Below, one piece after another: positions 1 to 10,279 of a stretch of 64,000 nt of DNA. The stretch's first letter is position 1. Every line of letters starts with the position of its first letter. A program made the translations under genes and the position numbers. The stretch is from Noviherbaspirillum saxi (GTDB lineage: Bacteria; Pseudomonadota; Gammaproteobacteria; Burkholderiales; Burkholderiaceae_D), in contig NZ_QYUO01000001.1 in assembly GCF_003591035.1 (NCBI RefSeq), positions 1,860,001 through 1,924,000 on the forward strand. The letters run 5' to 3'. The notes under the pieces are model-generated. The model did no database searches. It worked only from the letters and a program-made list of their open reading frames with translations, and had not been told where the DNA came from.

Positions 1-1298
1 CCGTCCTCATCGATGGTGGAAATATCTCCGGTGTCGAAGAAACCTTCCGCATCGAGCAAATCATTGCTTTCGCTTTTGAAGTAGCGATCGACGATCCACG
101 GTCCGCTGACCATCAAGCGGCCGCTAGCCTTGCCGTCGTGCGGCAGCCGGCGGCCTTCCTCGTCGACGATCTTGAGCTGTACGCCATACACGGCGCGGCC
201 CTGCTTCATTTGGACGTCGTAGCGCTGCGCCGCCGGCAGAGCGGCGTGCTTGGGCAGCAGGCGGCAGACCACGCCGAGCGGGCTCATTTCGGTCATGCCC
301 CACGCATGCAGCAGAAAGGTGCCAAAGTCGCGGTCAAAGCGTTCGATCATCACGCGCGGCGCGGCCGAACCGCCAACCACTGCATCCTTCAGGCACAGGT
401 CTTCACGCGGCTTCAAACCGTTGGCATCGACATGCTGGAACAGCATCTGCCAGACCGTCGGCACGCCGGCAGCCAGCGTGACGCGCTCATCGCGCAGCAA
501 GTCGTAGATGCTCTTGCCGTCCAGGTGCGGGCCGGGCAGCACCAGCTTGGCGCCGGTCATCGCCGCCGCATACGGCAGGCCCCATGCGTTGACGTGAAAC
601 AGTGGCACCACCAGCAGGATCGTCGAGTCGGCCGACACCCCGAGGGAGTCGGGCAGGCTGACGACGCAGTTATGCACAATCGTCGAGCGGTGCGAATACA
701 GCACGCCTTTCGGATTGCCGGTCGTGCCCGAGGTGTAGCACAGCGTCGATGCAGAACGCTCATCGAATTGCGGCCAGGTGAATGAAGGATCGGCCGGTGT
801 ATCAGCGAACAGGGTTTCGTAGCCGCTGAAATCACGAATGTCCGGCGCAGCCTTGACTACCGAATCCTGATTTGCGAGCGCGTAGAAACGCTTGACCGTC
901 GGGAAGCGAGATTGCAGCTTTTCGACCAGCGGCGCGAATGGCAGGTCGAAGAACAGCATTTCGTCTTCCGCATGGTTGACAATGTATTCAAGATGTTCTG
1001 GCGACAGGCGCGGATTGATCGTGTGCAGGACAGCACCGATTCCCATCACGGCGAAATACAGTTCGAGATGGCGATAGGTATTCGTCGCCAGCGTCGCCAC
1101 CATGCTGCCCTGCTTGATGCCCTGCTTTTGCAAGGCGATCGCAAGGCGGCGCGAACGCTCGCCGAGTTCGCGCCAGTTGCAGCGGTGGATCGGTCCTTCG
1201 ATCGTCTTGGTGACGATTTCGACATTCGGATGGAAACGTTCCGCGTGCTCGAGCAGCGATGAAATCAGCAGCGGTTTGTCCTGCATTTGGCCTAGCAT
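1..1298 (-). CDS. Acyl-CoA synthetase (AMP-binding), 3' end cut by the window
   Basis: ATP-dependent fatty acid-CoA ligase of the ANL superfamily, expected to activate a carboxylic acid through an acyl-adenylate. The 432 visible codons contain the AMP-binding P-loop YTSGTTGNPKG at residues 188-198, the later WGMTEMSP motif and the TGD motif near residue 424. The C-terminal domain with the catalytic lysine lies beyond base 1. The start was chosen at the ATG preceded by AGGAGA. It is the last visible gene of a five-gene minus-strand acyl-CoA operon, 55 bp after the racemase, so it probably supplies the CoA thioesters the upstream genes oxidise. The closest relatives appear to be medium/long-chain ligases; the true substrate is not visible. 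Confidence 0.9.
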   Translation of the reverse strand, partial: MLGQMQDKPLLISSLLEHAERFHPNVEIVTKTIEGPIHRCNWRELGERSRRLAIALQKQGIKQGSMVATLATNTYRHLELYFAVMGIGAVLHTINPRLSPEHLEYIVNHAEDEMLFFDLPFAPLVEKLQSRFPTVKRFYALANQDSVVKAAPDIRDFSGYETLFADTPADPSFTWPQFDERSASTLCYTSGTTGNPKGVLYSHRSTIVHNCVVSLPDSLGVSADSTILLVVPLFHVNAWGLPYAAAMTGAKLVLPGPHLDGKSIYDLLRDERVTLAAGVPTVWQMLFQHVDANGLKPREDLCLKDAVVGGSAAPRVMIERFDRDFGTFLLHAWGMTEMSPLGVVCRLLPKHAALPAAQRYDVQMKQGRAVYGVQLKIVDEEGRRLPHDGKASGRLMVSGPWIVDRYFKSESNDLLDAEGFFDTGDISTIDED

Positions 1299-1353
1299 GT
1301 TGTCTCCTGTCTTAGTAAAAAATGTACGGTCTTGGTGAGATTCGCATCAGGCT

Positions 1354-2442
1354 CTATCGGCTTGATTTCGTGTTCTCTTCCAATACTTGCTGCGTATGCT
1401 CGCCGACTTTCGGGACCGGCCGTGTTGCAGCCGCCGGCGAGCTTGAAAAGCGCGGGGCCGGATTGGCCTGCAGCAGGCCGCCCTCCTCGCTGTAGATTTT
1501 CCGTTGTGCGATATGCGGATGGCGCGCCGCTTCCGACGGCGCGAGCACCGGCGCGAAGCAGGCGTCGCTGCCTTCGAGCAGCGCGCACCATTCTTCGCGC
1601 GATTTGGTCGCGAACAATTCGGCCAGTTGCTGCTTCTGCTGCGGCCATTGCGCTGTCTTGTTCTGACTAGCAAAACGCGGATCGTTTTGCAGGCCGAGTT
1701 TTTCCAGCAGCAGCCGGTAGAACTTCGGCTCCAGCGCACCGACCGTAATGTCGCGCCCGTCGGCGCAGCGGTAGGTGGTATACCAGTGCGGGCCGTCGAG
1801 CAGCGACGTGCCGCGCTGCTCGCTGCCCAGGCCGCCACCGATCAGATCCAGCATCAGGTTCATCAGGTGCGCCGAGCCATCGACGATCGCGGCATCGACC
1901 ACCTGCCCTTGCCCGCTGCTGCGCGCGTTCAGGATGCCGGCCAGGATGCCGACCGCGAGATACAGTGCGCCGCCACCCAGGTCGCCCACCAATGTCGGCG
2001 GCGCCACCGGCGGCTGCCCCGCTTCGCTGGCATACCAGAGCGCGCCCGACAGCGCGATGTAGTTGGTGTCATGGCCGGCTGCCTGCGCCAGCGGGCCGTC
2101 CTGGCCCCAGCCGGTCATGCGTCCGTACACGAGGCGCGGGTTGCGCGACAGGCACACGTCGGGACCGAGACCAAGGCGCTCCATCACGCCGGGGCGCATG
2201 CCTTCGATCAGCGCGTCGGCGCTCTCGATCAGGCGCAGCACGGTTTCGATTGACTCAGGCGATTTCAGGTCGAGCGCGACCGAGCGCTTGCCGCGTCGCG
2301 TGATCGCCGCCGGCAAGTCGCCGCCGCCCGGTCGCTCGATGACGATGACGTCGGCGCCGAGGTCGGCCAGCAGCATGCCGCAGAACGGGCCGGGGCCGAT
2401 GCCGGCGAGTTCGATGATTTTTATGCCTTTGAGTACGGTCAT
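1354..2442 (-). CDS. CaiB/BaiF family, alpha-methylacyl-CoA racemase-like protein
   Basis: A 362-residue family III CoA-transferase-fold protein that most resembles alpha-methylacyl-CoA racemase. That enzyme epimerises 2-methyl-branched acyl-CoAs so that S-specific dehydrogenases can act. Residues matching the catalytic set of the Mycobacterium racemase MCR are present: His124 in GHDTNY, Asp154 in VGDLGGG and Glu238 in ALEPKFY. The N-terminus LADLGADVIVIERP is typical of the family. It lies between the beta-oxidation fusion gene and the acyl-CoA synthetase, which suggests the operon handles branched acyl chains. A CoA-transferase activity cannot be excluded from sequence alone. Confidence 0.88.
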   Translation of the reverse strand: MTVLKGIKIIELAGIGPGPFCGMLLADLGADVIVIERPGGGDLPAAITRRGKRSVALDLKSPESIETVLRLIESADALIEGMRPGVMERLGLGPDVCLSRNPRLVYGRMTGWGQDGPLAQAAGHDTNYIALSGALWYASEAGQPPVAPPTLVGDLGGGALYLAVGILAGILNARSSGQGQVVDAAIVDGSAHLMNLMLDLIGGGLGSEQRGTSLLDGPHWYTTYRCADGRDITVGALEPKFYRLLLEKLGLQNDPRFASQNKTAQWPQQKQQLAELFATKSREEWCALLEGSDACFAPVLAPSEAARHPHIAQRKIYSEEGGLLQANPAPRFSSSPAAATRPVPKVGEHTQQVLEENTKSSR

Positions 2443-2465
2443 GGGAATACTTTCATTTCTTGAGG

Positions 2466-2492
2466 ATTCCTTCCCCTTGAGAGGGAAGGAAT
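2466..2492. other. Perfect hairpin inside the acyl-CoA operon
   Basis: A 10-bp perfect inverted repeat (2466-2475 with 2483-2492, 7-nt loop) lies in the 55-bp gap between the FadB-like gene and the racemase gene. There is no T tract on the minus strand, so it is more likely an mRNA-stabilising or attenuating hairpin than a full terminator for the operon. Confidence 0.5.
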
Positions 2493-2497
2493 TCCTT

Positions 2498-4618
2498 TTA
2501 TTTATAAAACGCCTCGCCCTCCTCCGCCATCGCCTTCAGCAGGGCCGGGGCCGCGAAACGCGCGCCGTACTGCTTAGCCAGGCGCTCGCACTGTCCGACG
2601 AACTGCTTGACGCCGACCGTATGCACCCATGAAAGCGGCCCGCCGCGAAAGGCCGGGAAGCCCCAGGCGAGAATCGCGCCGACGTCGGCGTCGCGCGCCG
2701 TCGTCAGCACGCCTTCCTCCATGCAGCGCACGGTCTCAACCGCCTGCACCGCGACCAGGCGCTCGATCAGCTGCCGCACGTCAGGTTGCGTTGCAACGAG
2801 CGGAAAGAGTTCGCACAGGCCATGCCACAGCTGCTTCTTACCGCCCTGTGGATAGTCGTAGTATCCCTTGCCCGCTTTCTTGCCAATGCGACCCAGCTCC
2901 ACCATCTGCGCCGCCACTTCATGGCCGGGGCGCGGCTGGTAAGCGGTACCGAGGTCGGCGCGGGTCTGCTTGTCGATTTTGTAGATCAGCTCGCTCGACA
3001 CTTCGTCGGTCAGCGCGAGGGGCCCGACCGGCATGCCAGCCATCAGGCCCGCGTTCTCGATTAGGGCCGGCGCGATGCCTTCCTTCAGCATCGCCAGACC
3101 TTCCAGCACGTAGGTCGAAAACACGCGGCTGGTGTAGAAGCCGCGCGAATCGTTGACCACGATAGGCGTCATGCCCAGCGTCTTTACCAGGTCGAGCGAA
3201 CGCGCCAGCGTTTCCTTGCTGGTTTGCTTGCCGACGATGACTTCGACCAGCGGCATCTTGTCCACCGGCGAGAAGAAATGCAGGCCGATGAAATTGGCCG
3301 GCCGCGCGCTCGCTTCGGCCAGACCCGTGATCGGCAGCGTCGATGTGTTGGACGCGAAGATCGCGTCGGCGGCCAGCACCGCTTCGCTCTTCTTGGTGAC
3401 GTCAGCCTTGATCGCACGATCTTCAAACACCGCTTCGATCACGATCTCGGCGCCGTGCAGCAGCGCATAGTCGGTGGTCGGTGTAATGCGGTCGAGCAGT
3501 GCCTTCGCCTTGTCCTGCGCGAGCTGGCCGCGTTCGACCTGTTTGGTCACGAGCGCCTGCGAATATGCCTTGCCCTTGTCGGCCGCTTCCTGCGCCATGT
3601 CGATCAGCACCACCTGCAGGCCGGCCTTGGCAGCGACGTAGGCGACGCCTGCGCCCATCATGCCGGCGCCGAGCACGCCGATCTTGCTATAGCGCTGCAC
3701 CGGCACGCCGGCTGGACGCGATGCCAGCTTGTTGGCTTCGCCCATGCTGAAGAACAGCGTGCGGATCATGTTCTTCGCTTCCGGCGTCATCACCGTTTCC
3801 ACGAAGTAGCGTGCCTCGGTTTGCAAACCGGTGTCGATGTCGGTGATCAGACCTTCATACACGCAGGACAGGATGTTGGCCGGGGCAGGATAATTGCCAA
3901 AGGTCTTGGCGCGCAGCATCGCGTTGCTGGCCATGAAGACCTGCTGCACCGTCGGGGATGCCACTGCTCCGCCCGGAATCTTGTAACCCTTGATATCCCA
4001 TGGCTGCTGCTTTTTCTCCTGTTGCGCCAACAGCCATTCGCGCGCCACCTGTACTTCGGTACCAGGCGCAACCACGGCGTCGAGGATGCCGAGCTTCAAT
4101 GCATCGGCGGCTTTCAGGCGCTTGCCTTCGAGTAGCAACGGCAGCGCTTTCTGGATGCCGATCAGGCGCGGCAGGCGTTGCGTGCCGCCGCCGCCCGGCA
4201 GCAGGCCGAGCGTGACTTCGGGCAGGCCGATGCGCGCTTTCGGATTGTCGGCGGCGACGCGGTAATGGCCGGCCAGCGCAATTTCGAGTCCGCCGCCCAG
4301 CGTCATGCCGGGCAGCGCCATCGCGACCGGTTTGCCGCAGGTTTCGAGTTTGCGCAGCGCGCGGTGCAGGCGCATCACGCGCTCGAACAGTTCGTCGGCT
4401 TCATTGGCCGACAACAGCCATTCGAGATCGCCGCCGGCGATAAAATCAGGCTTGGCGGAAGTCATCAGGATGCCCTTGACCGCATCATCGGATGCAGCGC
4501 GATCGATCGCGGCAAACAACGCTTCGCAGCTTTCGCCATTGAGGACATTCTGGCTGCGGCCCGGCATGTCCCAGGTCAGTGTCGCGATCCCTTGCGCGTC
4601 GAGTGTGAAAGCAATCAT
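2498..4618 (-). CDS. Bifunctional enoyl-CoA hydratase / 3-hydroxyacyl-CoA dehydrogenase (FadB/FadJ-like)
   Basis: A 706-residue fusion for the two middle steps of beta-oxidation. The N-terminal crotonase domain carries both catalytic glutamates, Glu112 (GGGLEIAL) and Glu134 (GLPEVTLG). It is followed by an NAD-binding Rossmann motif GVLGAGMMGAG and the 3-hydroxyacyl-CoA dehydrogenase signature SNTSTLPIT...HFFSPVDKMPLVE with its catalytic His. Length fits the family (about 700-715). The start is the ATG preceded by AGGGGA; an in-frame extension to 4702 would overlap the thiolase gene and lacks homology. It ends a few bases from the next unit and follows the thiolase by 10 bp, the usual coupling of alpha and beta subunits of the fatty acid oxidation complex. 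Confidence 0.94.
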   Translation of the reverse strand: MIAFTLDAQGIATLTWDMPGRSQNVLNGESCEALFAAIDRAASDDAVKGILMTSAKPDFIAGGDLEWLLSANEADELFERVMRLHRALRKLETCGKPVAMALPGMTLGGGLEIALAGHYRVAADNPKARIGLPEVTLGLLPGGGGTQRLPRLIGIQKALPLLLEGKRLKAADALKLGILDAVVAPGTEVQVAREWLLAQQEKKQQPWDIKGYKIPGGAVASPTVQQVFMASNAMLRAKTFGNYPAPANILSCVYEGLITDIDTGLQTEARYFVETVMTPEAKNMIRTLFFSMGEANKLASRPAGVPVQRYSKIGVLGAGMMGAGVAYVAAKAGLQVVLIDMAQEAADKGKAYSQALVTKQVERGQLAQDKAKALLDRITPTTDYALLHGAEIVIEAVFEDRAIKADVTKKSEAVLAADAIFASNTSTLPITGLAEASARPANFIGLHFFSPVDKMPLVEVIVGKQTSKETLARSLDLVKTLGMTPIVVNDSRGFYTSRVFSTYVLEGLAMLKEGIAPALIENAGLMAGMPVGPLALTDEVSSELIYKIDKQTRADLGTAYQPRPGHEVAAQMVELGRIGKKAGKGYYDYPQGGKKQLWHGLCELFPLVATQPDVRQLIERLVAVQAVETVRCMEEGVLTTARDADVGAILAWGFPAFRGGPLSWVHTVGVKQFVGQCERLAKQYGARFAAPALLKAMAEEGEAFYK

Positions 4619-4628
4619 GTCGGTCCCC

Positions 4629-5834
4629 TTAAATACGTTCGATGATGGTGGCAGTGCCCATGCCGGCACCGACGCACAGAGTGGCGAGGCCGGTGGCGAC
4701 ATTGCGCCTTTCCATCTCGTCGAGCAGGATGCCGAGGATCATCGCGCCGGTTGCACCGAGCGGATGGCCCATCGCAATCGAGCCGCCGTTGACATTGATC
4801 TTGTCGTGCGGGATGGCCAGCACTTCCATGAAGCGCAGCACGACCGAAGCGAACGCTTCGTTCAACTCCCACAGGTCGATGTCGGACACCGACATGCCGG
4901 CGCGCTTCAAGGCTTTTTCAGCGGCGTAGCTGGGGCCGGTCAGCATGATCGACGGTTCCGAGCCGATCGATGCGAATGAACGTATGCGCGCACGCGGCTT
5001 GATGCCGGTACGTTCGCCGGCCGCGCGGTTGCCGATCAAGACAGCGGCGGCGCCGTCGACGATGCCGGAGCTGTTACCGGCATGGTGGACATGCTGCATC
5101 TGTTCGATCCGCGGATAACGCTGCTTGATCACCGCATCGAAGCCGAACTGCTCGCCCATGTCGGCGAACGAAGGCTTCAACTGGCCGAGCGATTCGAGCG
5201 TGGTTTGCGGACGCATCAGTTCATCGCGGTCGAGGATAGTCAGGCCGTTGCGGTCCAGCACCGGCACCACCGTCTTCGAGAAATAGCCGGCGTCCCATGC
5301 ACGCTTCGCGCGCTGCTGGCTTTCGACCGCATACGCATCGGCGTCGCGGCGGCTGTAGCCCCAGATGGTCGCAATCGCATCAGCCGACACGCCTTGCGGC
5401 ACAAAATAGCGCTTGAACGCGCTCTGCGGATCGACCGGCCAGGCGCCGCCACTGGAACCCATCGGCACGCGCGACATCGCTTCGACGCCACCGCCGACCA
5501 CCAGGTCGGACTGGCCCGACATCACTTGTGCGGCTGCCATGTTGCAGGCTTCCAGGCCGGAAGCGCAGAAACGGTTGATCTGCACGCCAGCCACGCTTTC
5601 CGCATAGTCGGCAGCCAGCGCCGCGACGCGACCGATGCACGCGCCCTGTTCGCCGACCGGCTCGACGCAACCGAGCACGACATCGTCGATCAGTCCGGTA
5701 TCGAGATCGTTGCGCGTGCCGAGCGCACGCAACGCGGTTTCGGCCAGACGCAGCGGCGTCACGCCGTGCAGCGAACCGTCTTTCTTGCCCTTGCCGCGCG
5801 GCGTGCGGACGGCGTCATAGATATAGGCTTCCAT
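4629..5834 (-). CDS. Acetyl-CoA C-acyltransferase (thiolase, FadA-type)
   Basis: A 401-residue thiolase that cleaves 3-ketoacyl-CoA with CoA, the last step of beta-oxidation. Catalytic residues are in place: nucleophile Cys90 in [10 protein letters not shown], His357 in GHPLGATGA and Cys387 in TLCVGAGMG. The ATG follows GAGAGGAAAAACGA. It is the second gene of the operon, upstream of the FadB-like fusion with which it probably forms a complex. A biosynthetic thiolase is possible by fold, but the context of dehydrogenase, hydratase and ligase argues for degradation. Confidence 0.94.
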   Translation of the reverse strand: MEAYIYDAVRTPRGKGKKDGSLHGVTPLRLAETALRALGTRNDLDTGLIDDVVLGCVEPVGEQGACIGRVAALAADYAESVAGVQINRFCASGLEACNMAAAQVMSGQSDLVVGGGVEAMSRVPMGSSGGAWPVDPQSAFKRYFVPQGVSADAIATIWGYSRRDADAYAVESQQRAKRAWDAGYFSKTVVPVLDRNGLTILDRDELMRPQTTLESLGQLKPSFADMGEQFGFDAVIKQRYPRIEQMQHVHHAGNSSGIVDGAAAVLIGNRAAGERTGIKPRARIRSFASIGSEPSIMLTGPSYAAEKALKRAGMSVSDIDLWELNEAFASVVLRFMEVLAIPHDKINVNGGSIAMGHPLGATGAMILGILLDEMERRNVATGLATLCVGAGMGTATIIERI

Positions 5835-5856
5835 TCGTTTTTCCTCTCGTGTTCTC

Positions 5857-6993
5857 TTACAGATTACGGCTGATCAGTTCTTTCATGATCTCGTTGGTGC
5901 CGCCATAGATGCGCTGCACCCGCGCATCGGCCCACGCGCGTGTGATCGGGTATTCCCACATGTAGCCGTACCCTCCGTGCAACTGCACGCAGCGATCGAG
6001 CGCGCGGAATTGCATCTCGGTGGTCCAGTACTTGGCCATCGACGCGGTCGCCGCATCCAGCTTGTTTTCCAGCAGCAGTTGCAGGCAGCGATCGACGAAC
6101 ACGCGGCCCAGTTCCAGTTCGGTCCTGATCTCGGCCAGCGCGTGCGCCACCGTTTGAAACTCGCTGACCGGGCGCTTGAACGCCTTGCGGTCGCGCGTGT
6201 AGGCGACCGTCCAGTCCAGGCCGGCCTCGACAGCGGCGATCGCGGTGACCGAAATCTGCAGCCGCTCCCACGGCAGTTCCGACATCAGGTATTTGAAGCC
6301 CTGCCCTTCTTCACCGAGCAGGTTGGCTGTCGGCACGCGCACGTTGTCGAAGAACAGCTCGGCCGTGTCCTGCGCTTTCATGCCGGCTTTCTTCAAGCGC
6401 TTGCCCTTGGAGAAGCCCGGCATCGAGGTATCGACCACGAACAGGCTGATGCCTTTCGAACCGGCTTCGGGATCGGTCTTGGCGACCACGATCACGAGGT
6501 CGGCGTGCCAACCGTTGGTAATGAAGGTCTTGGAGCCGTTCAGGATGTAGTGGTCACCGTTGCGTACCGCAGTCGCCTTGACGCCCTGCAGGTCGGAGCC
6601 GGCGCCCGGTTCGGTCATCGCTATCGCACCGATCATCTCACCCGTCGCCATCTTCGGCAGGTAGGTCGATTTCAGGTATTCGCTGCCGTAATGCAGGATG
6701 TAGGGCGCGACGATTTCCGAGTGCAGGCCGAAGCCGAGACCGGAGCAGCCAATGCGCGCCTGCTCCTCCATCAACACTACGCTGTACAACTTGTCGCCGC
6801 CTGCGCCGCCGTACTGATCGGGCATGCTGGCGCACAGAAAACCGGCCGCGCCGGCCTTGTGCCATACCTCGCGGTCGACATAGCCCTGCTCTTCCCATCG
6901 CTCGTTGTGCGGCGCGACTTCGGTTTCCATGAAGCGGCGCGCGGCTTCGCGCAGCATCTCGTGTTCTTCGGTAAATAGAGTGCGGGGGATCAT
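5857..6993 (-). CDS. Acyl-CoA dehydrogenase, long-chain (LCAD)-like
   Basis: A 378-residue FAD-dependent acyl-CoA dehydrogenase for the first step of beta-oxidation. The FAD motif [10 protein letters not shown] and the C-terminal block [11 protein letters not shown]...[10 protein letters not shown] closely follow mammalian LCAD. As in LCAD and isovaleryl-CoA dehydrogenase, the usual C-terminal catalytic Glu position is Gly (YGGT). The base is expected to be Glu243 in ELPWERLQ. The ATG at 6993 follows AGGAGA; a longer reading to 7065 adds a non-homologous leader. It is the promoter-proximal gene of the operon, divergent from the AraC-type regulator. Confidence 0.93.
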   Translation of the reverse strand: MIPRTLFTEEHEMLREAARRFMETEVAPHNERWEEQGYVDREVWHKAGAAGFLCASMPDQYGGAGGDKLYSVVLMEEQARIGCSGLGFGLHSEIVAPYILHYGSEYLKSTYLPKMATGEMIGAIAMTEPGAGSDLQGVKATAVRNGDHYILNGSKTFITNGWHADLVIVVAKTDPEAGSKGISLFVVDTSMPGFSKGKRLKKAGMKAQDTAELFFDNVRVPTANLLGEEGQGFKYLMSELPWERLQISVTAIAAVEAGLDWTVAYTRDRKAFKRPVSEFQTVAHALAEIRTELELGRVFVDRCLQLLLENKLDAATASMAKYWTTEMQFRALDRCVQLHGGYGYMWEYPITRAWADARVQRIYGGTNEIMKELISRNL

Positions 6994-7262
6994 GCAACTT
7001 TCTCCTGTCGTGTCATCGAAAGAGGGAGGCGCGATGTTGTCGAACATGCCAAACATTTCCCTCACCTTGGCAAACTATTGCGAATGAGAGACATCATCCC
7101 CAAGCATTCATTTATTGCCAAATCCGCCTGCATCGTGCCTCGCCTCAAACATCGTCCTGCGGATGTTTCTTCGCCTTCAAATCATTGAAGCAGCAGGTAT
7201 TTTGTCCCTTTACCTCTAAAAACGTGATAGCGTAAGTTGCCATTGTTATTGCATAAACTGCC
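6994..7262. promoter_or_regulatory. Divergent promoter region of the acyl-CoA operon and its regulator
   Basis: A 269-bp AT-richer intergenic region between two divergent genes. It must carry the promoters of both the five-gene operon and the AraC-type gene. I could not fix a -35/-10 pair or a clear operator by eye. Confidence 0.5.
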
Positions 7263-8315
7263 ATGCCCACTAAATCAAGTGCGATTACGGTTCCTATGCG
7301 CGCCGCCCTCGGTCTGATCGGTCCGGCAACGGCGCGGGGAATAGCGCCCGACGAACTCTTGAGTCGGGCCTCGATCGACCGAGGCCTGCTTGACGTCCCA
7401 AGAGCCCGTCTCAGCCTCAAGCAGTTTTCCAGGCTCTTCGCCGCGATCGTTAACGCGCTGGAGGATGAAGCACTCGGCCTTCATAGCGAACCGACGCGGC
7501 CAGGTTCGGTGGAGATGCTCTGTCGTACCGGCGTTACCACGTCGACCTTTGCCGACTGCGCGCAGGTCATCGCCAGGGGATGCAATGCCGTGCTTCGCGG
7601 CTTCAAAGTGGACTGCATCGCCGAGGATGGGGAGCTTCAAATCACACTCCGGGAACGCGGGGGAGATCCTGAAAAAGGCCTGTTGGCGTACGAAGTTCCC
7701 TTGCTGACGATCTACGCCATCATGTCCTGGCTCGTCGGACGGCGGCTGCCCCTGGTTTGCGCCGACTTTCCCTGCCCGCCTCCCCGCCATCGGTTTGAAT
7801 TGCGATCCTTGCTGGCGGGAACAATACGATTCAATCAGCCACACGCCGCCTTGCGATTCACGGAGCAGGCCAACAGCCTCCATATCGTCCGCAACGCCGA
7901 AGAAATCCCCAGGTTCATCCGGCGAGCGCCTGCCAGCTTCATCGACACCTTGCTGGTGAGAGACTCTCTTGCATCTGAAGTCAGGCGCGTGCTTCAGCAG
8001 GCCCTGCCCTCGCTCTTGTCGTTGCCGCAGGTCGCCGAACGCCTCGCGGTGTCACCGCGAACCTTGCATCGCAAGCTGGAAGCCGGGGGAGCAAGCTTTC
8101 AGCGGATCAAGGATGATCTGCGTCGCGACATGGCGCTTCATTTGCTGACCCGTGGGACAACCCCGCTCAAGCAGATAGCGACGCATCTCGGCTTTTCAGA
8201 CCCATCAACGTTTCAGCGGGCTTTTGCGCAATGGACCGGTCTTTCACCGGGTGAATATCGCAGGCGCACTCAACCGCGAACGGCAGAAAAAGGACATGAG
8301 GGTGGCGTCTGCTGA
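7263..8315 (+). CDS. AraC-family transcriptional regulator
   Basis: A 350-residue regulator. The first 200 residues match the arabinose-binding-like N-terminal domain seen in OruR/OxyR-like AraC proteins (PF12625 type). The last 100 contain the double helix-turn-helix, with LPQVAERLAVSPRTLHRKL and the second-helix signature IATHLGFSDPSTFQRAF followed by WTGLSPGEYRR. It is divergent from the acyl-CoA operon, so it is the likely activator of that operon, perhaps responding to a fatty acid or acyl-CoA. That link is positional inference only. Confidence 0.88.
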   Translation: MPTKSSAITVPMRAALGLIGPATARGIAPDELLSRASIDRGLLDVPRARLSLKQFSRLFAAIVNALEDEALGLHSEPTRPGSVEMLCRTGVTTSTFADCAQVIARGCNAVLRGFKVDCIAEDGELQITLRERGGDPEKGLLAYEVPLLTIYAIMSWLVGRRLPLVCADFPCPPPRHRFELRSLLAGTIRFNQPHAALRFTEQANSLHIVRNAEEIPRFIRRAPASFIDTLLVRDSLASEVRRVLQQALPSLLSLPQVAERLAVSPRTLHRKLEAGGASFQRIKDDLRRDMALHLLTRGTTPLKQIATHLGFSDPSTFQRAFAQWTGLSPGEYRRRTQPRTAEKGHEGGVC

Positions 8316-8566
8316 AAGTCGCGAGATGCAAGCCGCTCTAACGTTCATTGGTTCATTGCGCGGTGCGCCACTCCAAAAGATGAAAGACACTACGAGGTTG
8401 CAGTCCCACCAATCAGGTGCGAAAACAGCCCAAGCTGCGCAACGCTGCACGATTTTCCGTGCATGCAAACGCATTCATATGTCCCTCAAATTGTCATCCA
8501 TGAATTCTCTGTAAAATCACCGTTCCATTCATACAACCCGCCAACTGTTCGGAGGACCTGCCCCTA

Positions 8567-10279
8567 ATGCCACATAACGTCAGCCTGATTACCACGATTG
8601 CAGCCGCGCTCGGCTTTGGCCTGATATTCGGGTTGATTGCCGTACGCATGAAACTTCCGGCGCTGGTCGGTTATCTGGCAGCCGGCGTTGTGATCGGCCC
8701 GGCGACGCCCGGATTCGTAGCGGACGTCGACTTAGCCAGCCAATTGGCGGAGATTGGCGTCATGCTGTTGATGTTTGGCGTCGGTCTGCATTTTTCGGTG
8801 GATGACTTGCTGCGAGTCCGGCGCATTGCCGTGCCCGGCGCCATACTCCAAATTGTTGTGGCAACCGCCATGGGCGTGGGCCTGGCTCAGCTTTGGGGCT
8901 GGAGCGTCGGCGCCGGGCTGGTATTCGGGCTTGCCTTATCTGTCGCGAGCACCGTGGTGCTGTTGCGCGCATTGGAAGACCGCGGCATTCTTGATTCGAT
9001 CAATGGACAGATCGCCGTGGGATGGTTGGTGGTCGAGGACCTGGTTACCGTACTGGTTCTGGTGCTATTGCCCGCGCTGTCTGGCTGGCTGGGCGGCACC
9101 GGCGGACAAAGCGGCGATGCGCTCTGGAAAACCCTCGCGTTCACGTTCGGTCAGGTGGCCGCCTTTGTGATTTTCATGCTGGTGGTCGGACGCAAGCTTT
9201 TCCCCTGGCTGCTCTGGCGCGTGGCAAGGACCGGCTCCCGCGAACTCTTCACGCTTTGCGTGATTGCGGCAGCGGTCGGTATTGCATACGGCTCGTCCAA
9301 GGTGTTTGGCGTCTCGTTTGCGCTCGGGGCATTTTTTGCCGGCATGGTTCTGCGCGAGTCTGAGTTGAGCCACCGGGCCGCCGAAGAATCGCTTCCGCTG
9401 CGAGATGCGTTCTCCGTACTGTTCTTCGTGTCAGTCGGCATGCTGTTCGACCCGCGCGTGCTGGTGGAGAGTCCATTGCAGATACTGGCAGTCGTTGCCG
9501 TGATCATTTTCGGAAAATCGCTGGCGGCATTCGTGCTGGTGCTGTTGCTGCGATATCCGCTGAACACGGCGCTAACCGTATCGGCCAGCCTTGCACAGAT
9601 CGGTGAATTCTCATTCATCTTGGCTGGTCTGGGCATGTCTCTGGAATTACTACCGGTCGACGGCCAAAACTTCATTCTCGCGGGTGCGATCATCTCGATT
9701 GCATTGAATCCACTGGTTTTCAAGGCTGTGGAGCCTTTGCAAGCCTGGATACGCTCGAAATCGGACCTGGCGCGCCGGCTGGAACGGCCTGACGATCCGC
9801 TCGCCGAGTTGCCGATGACCACTGACCAAAGCAAGCTGAGCGGACAAGTCGTGCTCGTGGGATACGGCCGTGTGGGTCGCCAGATTGCCCAGGAGTTAAC
9901 GCACCGCGGCGTCCATTTTGTCGTCGCCGAACAAAATCGGTCGCTGGTCGAAGAACTTCGTGCACAAGGGGCCGCCGCCGTGGCCGGCGACGCTGCGGAG
10001 CCGGCGGTTTTGATCCAAGCGCACATCGCTAGAGCGTCCATGCTGGTGGTAGCCACACCCGACACCTTCGGCGTGCGCGCGATGATTGAAACCGCCAAAG
10101 CGCTCAATCCTTCCATTCACACCGTGGTCCGGACCCATAGCGAAAGCGAAGCGGTCCTGCTGCAGCAGGAAAAAGCGAACAAGGTATTTCGCGGTGAATA
10201 CGAGCTTGCGATGAACATGTCGCATTACATCCTGAGCAGCCTGGAGAAAGAAGAACAGGCGCATTCATCGCATCAATAG
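8567..10279 (+). CDS. CPA2-family cation:proton antiporter with RCK domain (KefB/YbaL-like)
   Basis: A 570-residue inner membrane protein. The first 390 residues are a hydrophobic Na+/H+ exchanger domain of about 12 segments, starting GFGLIFGLIAVRMKLPALVGYLAAG. From residue 425 a cytoplasmic TrkA-N/RCK domain begins with the Rossmann motif GYGRVG, suggesting nucleotide gating of K+ or Na+ efflux. YbaL and KefB/C share this order. No KefF/KefG ancillary gene is adjacent, and the protein ends soon after the RCK-N domain, which fits YbaL better. The start follows GGAGGACC. Confidence 0.9.
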   Translation: MPHNVSLITTIAAALGFGLIFGLIAVRMKLPALVGYLAAGVVIGPATPGFVADVDLASQLAEIGVMLLMFGVGLHFSVDDLLRVRRIAVPGAILQIVVATAMGVGLAQLWGWSVGAGLVFGLALSVASTVVLLRALEDRGILDSINGQIAVGWLVVEDLVTVLVLVLLPALSGWLGGTGGQSGDALWKTLAFTFGQVAAFVIFMLVVGRKLFPWLLWRVARTGSRELFTLCVIAAAVGIAYGSSKVFGVSFALGAFFAGMVLRESELSHRAAEESLPLRDAFSVLFFVSVGMLFDPRVLVESPLQILAVVAVIIFGKSLAAFVLVLLLRYPLNTALTVSASLAQIGEFSFILAGLGMSLELLPVDGQNFILAGAIISIALNPLVFKAVEPLQAWIRSKSDLARRLERPDDPLAELPMTTDQSKLSGQVVLVGYGRVGRQIAQELTHRGVHFVVAEQNRSLVEELRAQGAAAVAGDAAEPAVLIQAHIARASMLVVATPDTFGVRAMIETAKALNPSIHTVVRTHSESEAVLLQQEKANKVFRGEYELAMNMSHYILSSLEKEEQAHSSHQ

